Positions 32,665 through 43,138 of a DNA stretch of 64,000 nt are shown in pieces (the stretch's first letter is position 1; each line of letters begins with the position of its first letter). The notes beneath the pieces are model-generated. The model made no database searches, was not told the DNA's origin, and worked only from the letters and a program-made list of their open reading frames with translations. Source of the DNA: Toxorhynchites rutilus septentrionalis (Eukaryota > Arthropoda > Insecta > Diptera > Culicidae); assembly GCF_029784135.1 (NCBI RefSeq), contig NC_073746.1, positions 164,166,296 to 164,230,295 on the forward strand, written 5' to 3'. A program made the translations under genes and the position numbers.

Positions 32665-34167
32665 TATTTATTGAGTTGAGTTCTCAGTGGATATCTTAGA
32701 TGAAGAAAACGATAAGAAAGGATTTATTTCCTTCTCAATTTGATATTCTCCGCATCAGCTTACCATCGGGCAGTACGGCATACCTCTGTTCGGAGCAATT
32801 TGTTCGCTATCGACCGGATAACATTTTTGTATGTGAGGGATGCCAGATGATTTTTTTCAAATATCTCTTCAAATGTAATTATAATGAACAAAAATGAGCA
32901 AACCATATTTCTAAATCATGCTCGATAAATCACACAAACAATTGTTTTTACATACTTTGAAATGACCTCAGTATGTTTTCACAAAATTAAATGTCTTCAA
33001 AACTAAAACATGTCTTCACATCTGACATCTATATTGTGTGCTCAGAGAATGTAGGAAAAAAGAGCGCGGTCTGGAGAATTAATGCACGAATACTGGGAGA
33101 ACACCCTCACCGGAGAAACGGTTTCTTCTCTTCGCTGGTGGACATGAAGTGAATAGATTGATGGAATCTCTCATTCATACAAGCTGTTTCTCTGAGCTTT
33201 ATAGTCTCTGAGAGAAACAGCTTATGAGCATATTATACTTCTGCTGGGCCATTTAACTCCGTATGATTGGAAAATATAAAATTTGGGCACCTGACAAAAT
33301 AAAATTTGTAGCGCTTTTGTTATTCAGTATCTAAAATACAGAACGATTACAGATGACTGAGGGTTAACTAATCTACGTACTGACGTAGTTGTTACCTTAA
33401 TTTTTAAGAGCACGGTCAAGATAAATCCATTCTCACTTAGGAGATGCGTATTACACGCACAGATATACACATTTTTTCAGAAAATTTTACTGAATCAAAT
33501 GTTGCAACGCTGGTCATTCTTATAACAGGGTGGTTCACGTAACACAACTTATGGAGCATCTTAAATATTTCAAATAAGAACTTGTTTTATTTCATAGAGG
33601 TCGATATTCAGACCCAGTCGACCCCCAAAATCAATTTTCGTTTCTGTCGACCCCTGGGAAACCGAAATCGACCACTTTGAGAAACCCTGATTTAAATCCA
33701 TTGAGTGATTGAGAATGTAGTACATATTGTTTCTATTATTACGGAATATATACGAGAATATAGCAATTTCAGCTTAGAAATCAATTTCATGAGCATAAAA
33801 CACAACCTTTTTAAATTACTTTTAGTTCAAATTGCGTTCATACATTTACATCTCTAATCATTCAATTGGTGATCGCTAGAGTGATATACAGTTGTATATA
33901 TTATTACTACATTGTCTGCTACATGGCGGCACGTAACTCACAACTGCGCAATCATAAATATTATTGCTAACATCGGGAAATGACCACTCGTCACCCGTAA
34001 TCGATCATCCATCCCTCGTACCGCAATAAAACAAAACCAAACTCTTAAGTGGTGTGTCATCTCCGGTGCCCGCAGTGCCCGGCAACCAAAGTGGTTTCAA
34101 TTTCACCAAGACGCCCAGATTCGCACCGGCTGTCTATGAGCTGCTAAATCATATCTCAATCACTTAC
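32665..34167. other. Gene-free stretch, possible intron
   Basis: No coding signal. A 13-bp perfect inverted repeat at 33181-33193 and 33211-33223 could form a hairpin. 34168 is a splice donor of the minus-strand exon, so at least the right part is probably intron of that gene. Confidence 0.4.
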
Positions 34168-34332
34168 CACTGGTGAAATCATGGATGAAGTAACGATTCC
34201 GCTGGGATATATTAGTTCCTACGATATGCTTCGCCTTCAGGAAAAGGTTGTTATTCCCCAGATGGTCGGAGTGTCCATGTGTGCTCACTACATAACTGAT
34301 GTCATCGGGGTTCAGCCGATTCTCCTGCAATC
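34168..34332 (-). CDS. MBLAC1-like metallo-beta-lactamase-fold protein, one internal exon
   Basis: The 165-nt minus-strand exon has an acceptor with pyrimidine tract (...TTTATTGCCACAG) at 34333 and a donor CAGTG|GTAAGTG at 34168. It encodes 'LNPDDISYVVSTHGHSDHLG', then NNNLFLKAKHIVG and RYFIHDFTSG. THGHSDH is the HxHxDH metal-binding signature of the metallo-beta-lactamase fold, and the surrounding residues fit MBLAC1, a eukaryotic member implicated in histone mRNA processing. The exon carries two bases of a codon at its start and one at its end, so both introns are phase 1. The flanking exons (N-terminal beta strands; the PGHT and distal His motifs) are not found in the window. This suggests long, transposon-filled introns or a lone displaced exon. 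The frame is open and shows no damage. Confidence 0.75.
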
Positions 34333-35363
34333 CTGTGGCAATAAAAGAAAAGAACGGATACAAGAATGAGAATACTGTTATAGAAACGAGGCGGCTGAAA
34401 AAAAACCAACTTGATTATCTCGAGGATGCTTTCGGATTTTCCCCCATTATCGGAAATAACTCCAGTCCATGACGGAAATAAGAGATGAAAGTTAATTACT
34501 GAAGATGAAAGAAAACAACATCACCGATAAAGTGTGAGAGAAAGATAAACTCCTAAGCCGGTTTTCCCAGATGACGTCCAAAATAAAAGGACACACACGG
34601 AGGGAAAAATCTGTAGCACAAGAGACCATTTCAGCGTATATCGATTTTCGGCATATCGGATGTCCATTCAGGGCGTTTCACCCCACAGACGACAGTCAGT
34701 GCTAATGGGTTTTTCTTCGTTCGCATTTTCCATTCGCATACTCCACTCTGTTATTGGCGTATTTTCCCAAACAGCGAGAAAAACAACGGAGAAAATCTCT
34801 ACCAAAAAAGCTCGCAAAAACGATTTTATCCTCTCTCGCTCTCGTGTTTGAACCCGCGCACGAAGATGTTGGCGAAAAGGTACACACTCGCGCGCACAAA
34901 CACACCGACAGGGGTGAAAATCTCGACGCCGACCACACTACATTAAAGGAATAAGCAGGACAGCGACGATCCTCCCCGTGTGTGTGTGTGTGTGTGGGTG
35001 TGAGGGAACCCGATGAAAATCGATAAACACGCATTTTCACAACTCGTTCATCTGCTCCTCTAGAGGTCGCATCTGCTGGCCACTGCAAACAAAGAACGGC
35101 CACAGCAATAATAACAACACACAGAGATTCCGCCGAGCAATTCTCACTGGAATCGCGAATCATCATAATCATCGCTACCGCGCCGCCCACCCCATGGTCA
35201 TAAATCATTTTTGCAAGAAGGCTCCAATGGCTAAGCATTCAACTCGGGATAGGTTGACACCGTCGCTCAATTTACATAATTCAAAGGCTATGTTGCGGGT
35301 GAGCGGCTCCCAACTAGGTCCGTATTTCAAAAAGATGCTTCTGGTGCTCGTTTCCGAATGCTA
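34333..35363. other. Probable intron/non-coding DNA
   Basis: No gene. Overlapping frames at 34702-35238 contain low-complexity runs, including a (TG)n tract near 34978-34998 and the matching Thr-His repeat in translation, and carry no domain. The right end is the 9-bp target site of the large Mutator element. Confidence 0.4.
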
Positions 35364-35424
35364 GTTATTATTATGTGGGTGAAGATACCAATAAAAAGAT
35401 ACCAATAACTTTTAATTACAACTG

Positions 35425-37750
35425 ACATTTTTTGTAGCCGATGATAAGACAGTTTTATCATTTAAATTAGAAGCACACCATCCTACGAGAATATTCTGAA
35501 ATGGTGGAGTGTTGGAATTGACCTATCTGGTCATGGGAACCATTTGAAATTTCAAGAAATTCACGAAAATGGACAAGTCCTAAGGCTAATATTTTTCGGA
35601 GGCGATAGAATGTCAATTTTATCATTTGAATTAGAAGCATACTATCCTCCGAGAATATTCTGAGATGGTGGAATGTTGGAATTGACCCATCTGGTCATGG
35701 GAACCATTTGAAATTTCAAGAAATTTACGATAATGGACAAGTCCTAAAGCTAATATTTTTTGGAGGCGATAGAATGTCGATTTTATCATTTGAATTAGAA
35801 GCATACCATCCTCCGAGAATATTCTGAGATGATGGAGTGTTGGAATTGACCCATCTGGTCATGGGAACCATTTGAAATTTCAAGAAATTTACGATAATGG
35901 ACAAGTCCTAAGGCTAATATTTTTTGGAGGCGATAGAATGTCGATTTTATCATTTGAATTAGAAGCATACCATCCTACGAGAATATTCTGAGATGGTGGA
36001 GTGTTGGAATTGACCCATCTGGTCATGGGAACCATTTGAAATTTCAAGAAATTTACGATAATGGACAAGTCCTAAGGTTAATATTTTTTGGAGGCGATAG
36101 AATGTCGATTTTATCATTTGAATTAGAAGCATACCATCCTACGAGAATATTCTGAGATGGTGGAGTGTTGGAATTGACCCATCTGGTCATGGGAACCATT
36201 TTAAATTTCAAGAAATTTACGACAATGGACAAGTCCTAAGGCTAATATTTTTTGGAGGCGATAGAATGTCGATTTTATCATTTGAATTAGAAGCATACCA
36301 TCCTACGAGAATATTCTGAGATGGTGGAGTGTTGGAATTGACCCATCTGGTCATGGGAACCATTTTAAATTTCAAGAAATTTACGATAATGGACAAGTCC
36401 TAAGGCTAATATTTTTCGGAGGCGATAGAATGTCAATTTTATCATTTGAATTAGAAGCATACTATCCTCTGAGAATATTCTGAGATGGTGGAATGTTGGA
36501 ATTGACCCATCTGGTCATGGGAACCATTTTAAATTTCAAGAAATTTACGATAATGGACAAGTCCTAAGGCTAATATTTTTTGGAAGCGATAGAATGTCGA
36601 TTTTATCATTTGAATTAGAAGCATACCATCCTACGAGAATATTCTGAGATGGTGGAGTGTTGGAATTGACCCATCTGGTCATGGGAATAATTTGAAATTT
36701 CAAGAAATTCACGAAAATGGACAAGTCCTAAGGCTAATATTTTTTGGAGGCGATAGAATGTCGATTTTATCATTTGAATTAGAAGCATACCATCCTACGA
36801 GAATATTCTGAGATGGTGGAGTGTTGGAATTGACCCATCTGGTCATGGGAACCATTTTAAATTTCAAGAAATTTACGATAATGGACAAGTCCTAAGGCTA
36901 ATATTTTTCGGAGGCGATAGAATGTCAATTTTATCATTTGAATTAGAAGCATACTATCCTCCGAGAATATTTTGAGATGGTGGAGTGTTGGAATTGACCC
37001 ATCTGGTCATGGGAACCATTTGAAATTTCAAGAAATTTACGATAATGGACAAGTCCTAAGGCTAATATTTTTTGGAGGCGATAGAATGTCGATTTTATCA
37101 TTTGAATTAGAAGCATACCATCCTACGAGAATATTCTGAGATGGTGGAGTGTTGGAATTGACCCATCTGGTCATGGGAACCATTTTAAATTTCAAGAAAT
37201 TTACGACAATGAACAAGTCCTAAGGCTAATATTTTTTGGAGGCGATAGAATTTCGATTTTATCATTTGAATTAGAAGCATACCATCCTACGAGAATATTC
37301 TGAGATGGTGGAGTGATGGAATTGACCCATCTGGTCATGGGAACCATTTTAAATTTCAAGAAATTTACGATAATGGACAAGTCCTAAGGCTAATATTTTT
37401 CGGAGGCGATAGAATGTCAATTTTATCATTTGAATTAGAAGCATACTATCCTCCGAGAATATTCTGAGATGGTGGAATGTTGGAATTGACCCATCTGGTC
37501 ATGGGAACCATTTTAAATTTCAAGAAATTTACGATAATGGACAAGTCCTAAGGCTAATATTTTTCGGAGGCGATAGAATGTCAATTTTATCATTTGAATT
37601 AGAAGCATACCATCCTATGAGAATATTTTGAGATGGTGGAGTGTTGGAATTGACTCATCTGGTCATGGGAACCATTTGAAATTTCAAGAAATTCACAAAA
37701 ATGGACAAGTCCTAAGGCTGATATTTTTTGGAGGCGATGGAATGACATTT
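35425..37750 (+). repeat. Left arm: 14 copies of a 164-bp unit
   Basis: GTTGGAATTGAC recurs at 35511, 35675, 35839, 36003 and so on every 164 bp to 37643. Units differ at few positions but fall into variants; for example GTCAATTTT...TACTATCCTC versus GTCGATTTT...TACCATCCTAC. Each unit has GGTCATGGGAACC and ATGGACAAGTCCTAAGG. There is no coding potential. The outermost unit resembles the outermost unit of the right arm (GCACACCATCC and ACCTATCTGG variants). Confidence 0.95.
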
Positions 37751-38925
37751 TTTTCATTTTAATTAGACACACGAGTCTTTCCATTAGTCATCAAACCGGC
37801 ATCTACTGCTAAAATAATCGTTTTTGAATTTGAATGGCGGCTTCAAAAATTGATCGTTCATAACAAGAAAGTCAGCTTAAGTCGACCAATTAATTTGCTT
37901 CGATGGCTAATGAATCGCGGCTTAAATGTAAATCAGCTTACATCTCTGGACCAAATATTACATCGGTCAATGAAAAAATATTCAAAAAGAAAATAATTTT
38001 TTGGGTCGAATAAACTAAGTTTCTCTAAAATTTAGCCGATCAATATTATAGTCCAGTTCTAGATTTTCTTAGTCGAGCCGGATAGGCGCCGATTCCAAAA
38101 CGTGATTAACCCATTCCAAAATATTGTTTCATGTTTTATTGTAAAATCTCATCATATTCTCACAAAAAAGTGCTTAAAAAATTAAGAATATTTGAGAAAA
38201 TATATGAGGAAACGAATTTTTGATCGGTTGAGCAACCTACAACATGGGATAGTCTAGTATTTTCGGAAATGCTAGTCGATATTAATTTTCAGTTCGCGAA
38301 ATCGATGCATCGAGAACACTTCTTAACCATGACTCGAGACTCCCGGCTTAAATTTACGAAAAAAAAGTTGAAATCGACTATTATCGAGTGATATTAATCA
38401 TTCGACTTTGTTCCGATTTTCTGAATAAGAAACCTCCTCAGATCAGTCTCGTTCAGACGACTTGAAGCTGAAGTATTTTTATTATAAGTAAACGTATGCT
38501 TTCAAGTGATATAAATCTTACAATAGGGTTTTCTTTGCGACTCCTTGGTAGTCAGAGGTAATACCTAACCCACTGAGTAATGGAATTCAAGTTCTCCTCT
38601 CAGATTGAGCCTAGAGAAAAATATCTTGTTCTGCAAATTGTTATTAATTTAAATCTTATTTCGCCATACTTTTTCCCGTGAGTATTCACTTTAAATGAAT
38701 AGAATACGTCCTACAATCAGTAGATCAATTAGGCGTAATTATATAAAAAAAAACTGTATTGATTTTTTCCTGGATCTAACCGCGTTGTCATCACTTCTGG
38801 TAATGATCGATTGTTCATTTTCATTCCTTTTTCTCCACTTCTGTCATACATATACATCTACTACTGAATCCACTGAACGCGAATTTAGCCTTCGTAACTT
38901 CCGTGAGCAACCACTTGCAACTTAT
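37751..38925. other. Non-coding interior of the Mutator element
   Basis: AT-rich with no coding signal. It ends in the TTAA target of the nested piggyBac element. Confidence 0.4.
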
Positions 38926-38929
38926 TTAA

Positions 38930-40689
38930 CACTAGATTTACCAGACCAGTCATTTTGACTGGTCGTGCAATTTCAATTTAAAATTCCTACGACATATTAC
39001 ATTTGCTTTCCGAAATGATGTTATGACTTTTGTAGCTATAAGTAGAAAAAACATTTTATAAACTTAATGTTACTTAATATTTATTACTAACAAATATATT
39101 TTTTTGTTATTGACATTTAAACCAGTACCAGTCAAACTGACTGGTGCATGTTTCTATGAAGAAATGTATGAGAGCGTTTTAATTTCAACATATTTTGACA
39201 GCAATTGTCAGCCCCTGAAAATGTTCTGCATATTTAGAAAATGCAACCAGCATACCTCTGGAATGTTCAGATGTGGAAAGTGAATTATACGACAGCGGCG
39301 ATGATTTGTTAGATAGAAAAATTGATTCTCAAGGAAGTGATGATAACAGTGCTATTATCGAGAGTAGTGATGAGGAAATTCCTGATGATGACAATATAGA
39401 TGAGCCAAGCGACAGTGGTTGCGTAAAAATTCCAATCAAGCGTACCAAATCAGCAAACTGAAATTGCTTTAGACGGAACTATTTGAACGAGAATTGAAGA
39501 AGGAGGTGTTGCTGGTAGATTACTAGTTCATAGTAATTTCAAAGATGTACACGGTCCAACAGCACATGCTGAAAGAAATATTATGAACGGGAATCTAAGT
39601 AGTGCGTTCCAATTACTGATTGATAACCATATTTTGGAACATATACGAATTTGTACAGAGTTAGAAGCCTCTCGAGTTTTGGAAAAAAGTGGACAATTAC
39701 ACAAGAAAAATTGAAGGCATCTCTTGCAATATTGTGCGCGCGTGGGGCGTACGAAGGAAATAGCTTCAAACAGGGGATGAACTTATATTACCGGGGATAA
39801 GCAACTTTTTCCATCGGAGGCCAGATGCAGATTTACTCAGTATTTTCCAAACAAACCCCATAAATTTAGCATAAAATTCTAATTGGCGTCTGATGTAGAG
39901 ACGAAATATGTGATAAATGGCTTTCCTTATTTAGGAAAAAGCGAGACTCGAAATGCATCAATCCCCCTATGCAAATTTGTCGTAATGAAATTTCTTGAAC
40001 CGTATACCATGAAGGAGCGTAAAACTGATATTTTTTACAAGTATTCCTTTGGCGTTAAAATTAAGATCTCAAAATACTTCGTTGCTTGGAACGATACGCG
40101 CTTCTATTGGCAACCAGACATATTTTGGCGTCGATGTCACTGATCGAATGGAAATCAGGTTCCAGAAGGTGACCACTTCAACTGTTTTTCAATAATTTAG
40201 TTTCAGCCGGAAGAAATAGCTGGATATTGAACAAAACATAACAGGAGAAAATATCTCACGAGAAGACTTTCTGTTTCAATTAGCAAAAGAACTTGCTTCA
40301 GAATATCAGACTTCAAGGCAAATACCACACGAAGCTGATATACCAACTACAAATGGCACTGTTTCTGTACGCAAATGGTGTCAAATAGAATATTTTAATA
40401 ACAATAAGACTACAAATATTTGCAATAAATGCAAAAAAAGTCTATGTAGAAAGTGTATACACTGCAAAATCTATTGTGAGCAACAAACTGTAAACAATTA
40501 AGTGTTTTGTTATTTGACAATGTCTATTAGTCCATTTATCTATCACAATTAATATTGTTCAACTTATTTTCGCCATTTGATAAGTAATAGTACAGACTGG
40601 AACCACAATATTCATTTTTTCTTATACACCAGTCATTTTGACTGGTGCTGGTAGAAATAGGTATATATAAATAGCTGGTAAATCTAGTG
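38930..40689 (+). mobile_element. piggyBac-like element nested in the Mutator element
   Basis: TTAA flanks both ends (38926-38929, 40690-40693). The terminal inverted repeats are CACTAGATTTACCAG. Just inside each end is the palindrome ACCAGTCATTTTGACTGGT (38945-38963 and 40628-40646). The interior carries a decayed piggyBac transposase. At 1.76 kb it is close to full length for a small piggyBac, but no intact frame remains. Confidence 0.9.
39240..40502 (+). pseudogene. piggyBac-like transposase remnant
   Basis: Pieces in different frames follow the family order. An acidic N-terminus (39273-39460; Glu/Asp/Ser-rich) comes first. A DDE-domain piece follows (39883-40143), with a TKYVINGFPYLGK motif like the segment before the last catalytic Asp region. 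A C-terminal cysteine-rich tail (40419-40502) has Cys-x2-Cys, Cys-x2-Cys-x2-Cys and a final Cys, as in the zinc-binding end domain. Frame breaks and stops separate them, and the middle with the first two Asp residues is not legible. Inactive. Confidence 0.75.
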
Positions 40690-41046
40690 TTAACACGGGG
40701 TCGTTTCCATACTAGGCGGTACAGGATAGTCCCGATCTTCTGAACAGACTTGAATGAACTAAAAACATCCGTAGCCGATCGAGTCAACTAGAAAAATAAG
40801 CTAGCGGCGGTCGCCGTTGGCCCCATTTTTCTTGTTGAAAAAAACCGGCGTCGACATTTTCAAATATGGCGTCGACCGCCGAAATTTTTGACGACAGAAG
40901 TGTCTGTCTCCTGGTCTGCTATACATTTTCTGTAGGCGTTAAGATCAACACTGAAAAATATTTCGACATAAAAAAGCGCAAAATAAAAAAAATACTAAGT
41001 CAGCGCTATTATCTTAAGTCACCAAAGTGAAGTTGTGTACTCTAGC

Positions 41047-41325
41047 TTCTTCTTCTTCTTGGATGGCACTACCGTTCCAGTGAAACTTTTGCCTTCTCAA
41101 CGCAGCATTACTTGCGTCATTTTTATTAGTAGTGCTTGGTTGAGATTTCTATGCCGAATAACACGCCTTGAATGTACTCTGGAGGGGCAAGCTCTAGAAT
41201 ACGCGTGACCACAGTGCAAGCCGGAAGAATTTTCTTTCACGAAAAATCCCCCGACCAGAACGGGAATCGAACCCGAACCCCCGGCATGATAGTGTGGGAC
41301 GCTAACCACTCGGCCACGGGAGCAC
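41047..41325 (-). mobile_element. tRNA-derived SINE nested in the Mutator element
   Basis: In reverse it starts with CGTGGCCGAGTGGTTAGCG (A-box) and GGTTCGGGTTCGATTCCCG (B-box), then a body ending near GGTAGTGCCATCCAAG with AAG repeats. GTACTCTAGC is duplicated (41037-41046, 41326-41335). The same family is at 52204-52468. It is not a functional tRNA gene: the head is followed by a 200-bp body and a target duplication. Confidence 0.88.
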
Positions 41326-42349
41326 GTACTCTAGCGCCGAATCGTAATGAAAATATTCGGTGGCGGAGTTGCGCCGTGGCGAATTTTCGTTCGGCAATGA
41401 AACGATTGCGATGAGTTGTGATGATATTGAAAGTGGAATACAGCTGGAATCCGACGAATGCATGGAAATTGAGGTAGGTTCAGTTTGTATTAATCTATGA
41501 CTTCAGTAAAAATTTTATTACGACAAAATTAATTCATAATAAAAATTGCGCTTTTTTCTGTGTGGCATTCATACCCCTGAGTTCACTTTTTAAAAACATG
41601 AATAGAAACTATTGCTACATGTTCTTTAAATGTATTATTAAAAGAGCTTCTGAATGTTTCCACCAGAACCCAATGATAAATGGGTCTGAAAAGTTGAACG
41701 AATTGGTATGAAAATATGGAGAAATTTGCGTTAGTGATACTAAAGCCTATGATCATAACGCGAAATCCAACAGTCACATAATTTCCGTTGTTTCCTATTA
41801 TAAGAAGAGATGTCGACCAGGAATATCATTTCATAATCAAAAGGGATGAAACACGGTACGTGGAATGGATTCAACGGATAAAAATTGAAAATCATCCGGC
41901 TAAGCAGTTTAAATTTCAGCATGTCGATATTCTACTAAGTAATTATCATCAATTTTCACGTATTATTTTTTTCAGAAACAAAACGTTTAACTAAACTATT
42001 AATTTGTATGGCTCGAACCTTGGCGATGGTAATTGAGGACAGGTTAAAAACTCTCAAGCCATTATTGTTCACCTGTTCAACACAAACGAGCAGCAATTCA
42101 TTTAATCCTCGACGACCAAACGATTTTCTCCGGCAGCGAAATTGAAAATATCGACAGATCAAGAAATCATGTCTATATATTTTTTATCTGCTTCTATAGA
42201 AATTTCCCACCCTAATTAAAATAAACATTAGAGAAAATCAATTTGAGTATTTTATGCGTCTGAATAAACCACAAAAACGTAAACATCGATTAAATTTTCT
42301 TCTACGCTTCATCTGATTCGCTACTCAAAAGTGTCGTTTGACTGACCGA

Positions 42350-42495
42350 TGAAAAAACACTTTCGTACGAAAACGAGGATAGGGCAATTCGTTCGAACGA
42401 ACGATGTTCGAATGTTCGAACGGATAGATTTCTTTCGTACGAAACCAAGGATACGAATGAGGCATTCTTTCGAACGTTTTGTGTTCGTTCGAAAA
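42350..42495. promoter_or_regulatory. Cluster of TTCGAACGAA / TTCGTACGAA palindromes
   Basis: Within 145 bp the motifs TTTCGTACGAAA (two exact copies, about 42362 and 42434) and GTTCGAAC or GTTCGAACGAAC (several, about 42391-42420 and 42470-42492) recur, some overlapping. The cluster lies about 650 bp upstream of the transposase start codon and outside the arm arrays. It could be a protein-binding region for transposase or a host factor (inference), or simply an expanded palindromic repeat. Confidence 0.4.
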
Positions 42496-42636
42496 CAAGA
42501 ATAAGGGTGTTTATTTTTTTGGTTCGTTAAGTTAGTGTATAGAATAATATTAGGTGATTAATAGCAGTAATAGACGATAATATCTACTGTTTGCGCCACG
42601 CGGAGCGAGCGCATACGTGTTGCGACATGACCTGTC

Positions 42637-42957
42637 ATTCCATTGCATCACCCAGAGACGTGCGAAAGTGAGATGAAAGCAGTATCAACACAACAAACGA
42701 ATATCACCCGAGCTATCCGAGCGAAGCCGACAGGACAAATACCCCACCAGAGCAGAACATGATCCATTCCACGACGATCCATTTCGTTTGGAACACTAAT
42801 TTTCCGTACACCAGCCGAAACAATTTCTATCCTTTTCATTCAATCGCATCACCGAGAGACGTGCGAAAGTGAGATGAAAGCAGTATCAACACAACAAACT
42901 AATATCACCCGAGCTAACCGAGCGAAGCCGACAGGACAAACACCCCACCAATTTCAG
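42637..42957 (+). repeat. Duplicated promoter-proximal segment (~110-bp repeat)
   Basis: The stretch from CATTGCATCACC to CCCCACCA at 42637-42750 is repeated at 42840-42953 with few changes (shared AGACGTGCGAAAGTGAGATG and GCGAAGCCGACAGGACAAA). After it, copy 2 continues with TTTCAGGGAGTATAAAAGTA and then GCAGAGCAG...ATGATCCAT. Copy 1 goes straight into AGAGCAG...ATGATCCAT. The TATA-bearing ~22 bp is thus absent from copy 1. Confidence 0.75.
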
Positions 42958-42961
42958 GGAG

Positions 42962-42968
42962 TATAAAA
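42962..42968 (+). promoter_or_regulatory. TATA box of the Mutator-element gene
   Basis: TATAAAA lies 171 bp before the first ATG at 43139. Initiation would be expected about 25-30 bp downstream, near 42990-43000. A possible leader intron (GTGTATTT near 43016 to CCTACAG at 43090) is suggested only by splice-like ends. Confidence 0.55.
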
Positions 42969-43138
42969 GTAGCAGAGCAGCATATGATCCATCTTTATAA
43001 GTTTTTATTCACCACGTGTATTTAGAAACCATTAGAGAAAGTTATAGTGAAAATTTGGACTTTGAAAACTAGTGTCGTTTTTTCCTACAGTAAATTTAGT
43101 CAGACCCTTTCCAACCGGAGTACTATAAGGATTGAGAA

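Noticed and set aside
34702..35238. 178-codon minus-strand frame next to the MBLAC1-like exon
   Set aside because: Low-complexity Thr-His runs come from a TG repeat; no resemblance to the N-terminal part of MBLAC1 and no splice link to the exon.
35425..37750. Regular array that could be mistaken for a CRISPR array
   Set aside because: The period is 164 bp with the whole unit repeated and no unique spacers; it is the arm of a foldback transposon in a eukaryote.
41097..41325. tRNA-like gene with A and B boxes
   Set aside because: The tRNA-like head is joined to a 200-bp body with a tail and a 10-bp target duplication; it is a SINE, as are 15896-16054, 27537-28032 and 52204-52468.
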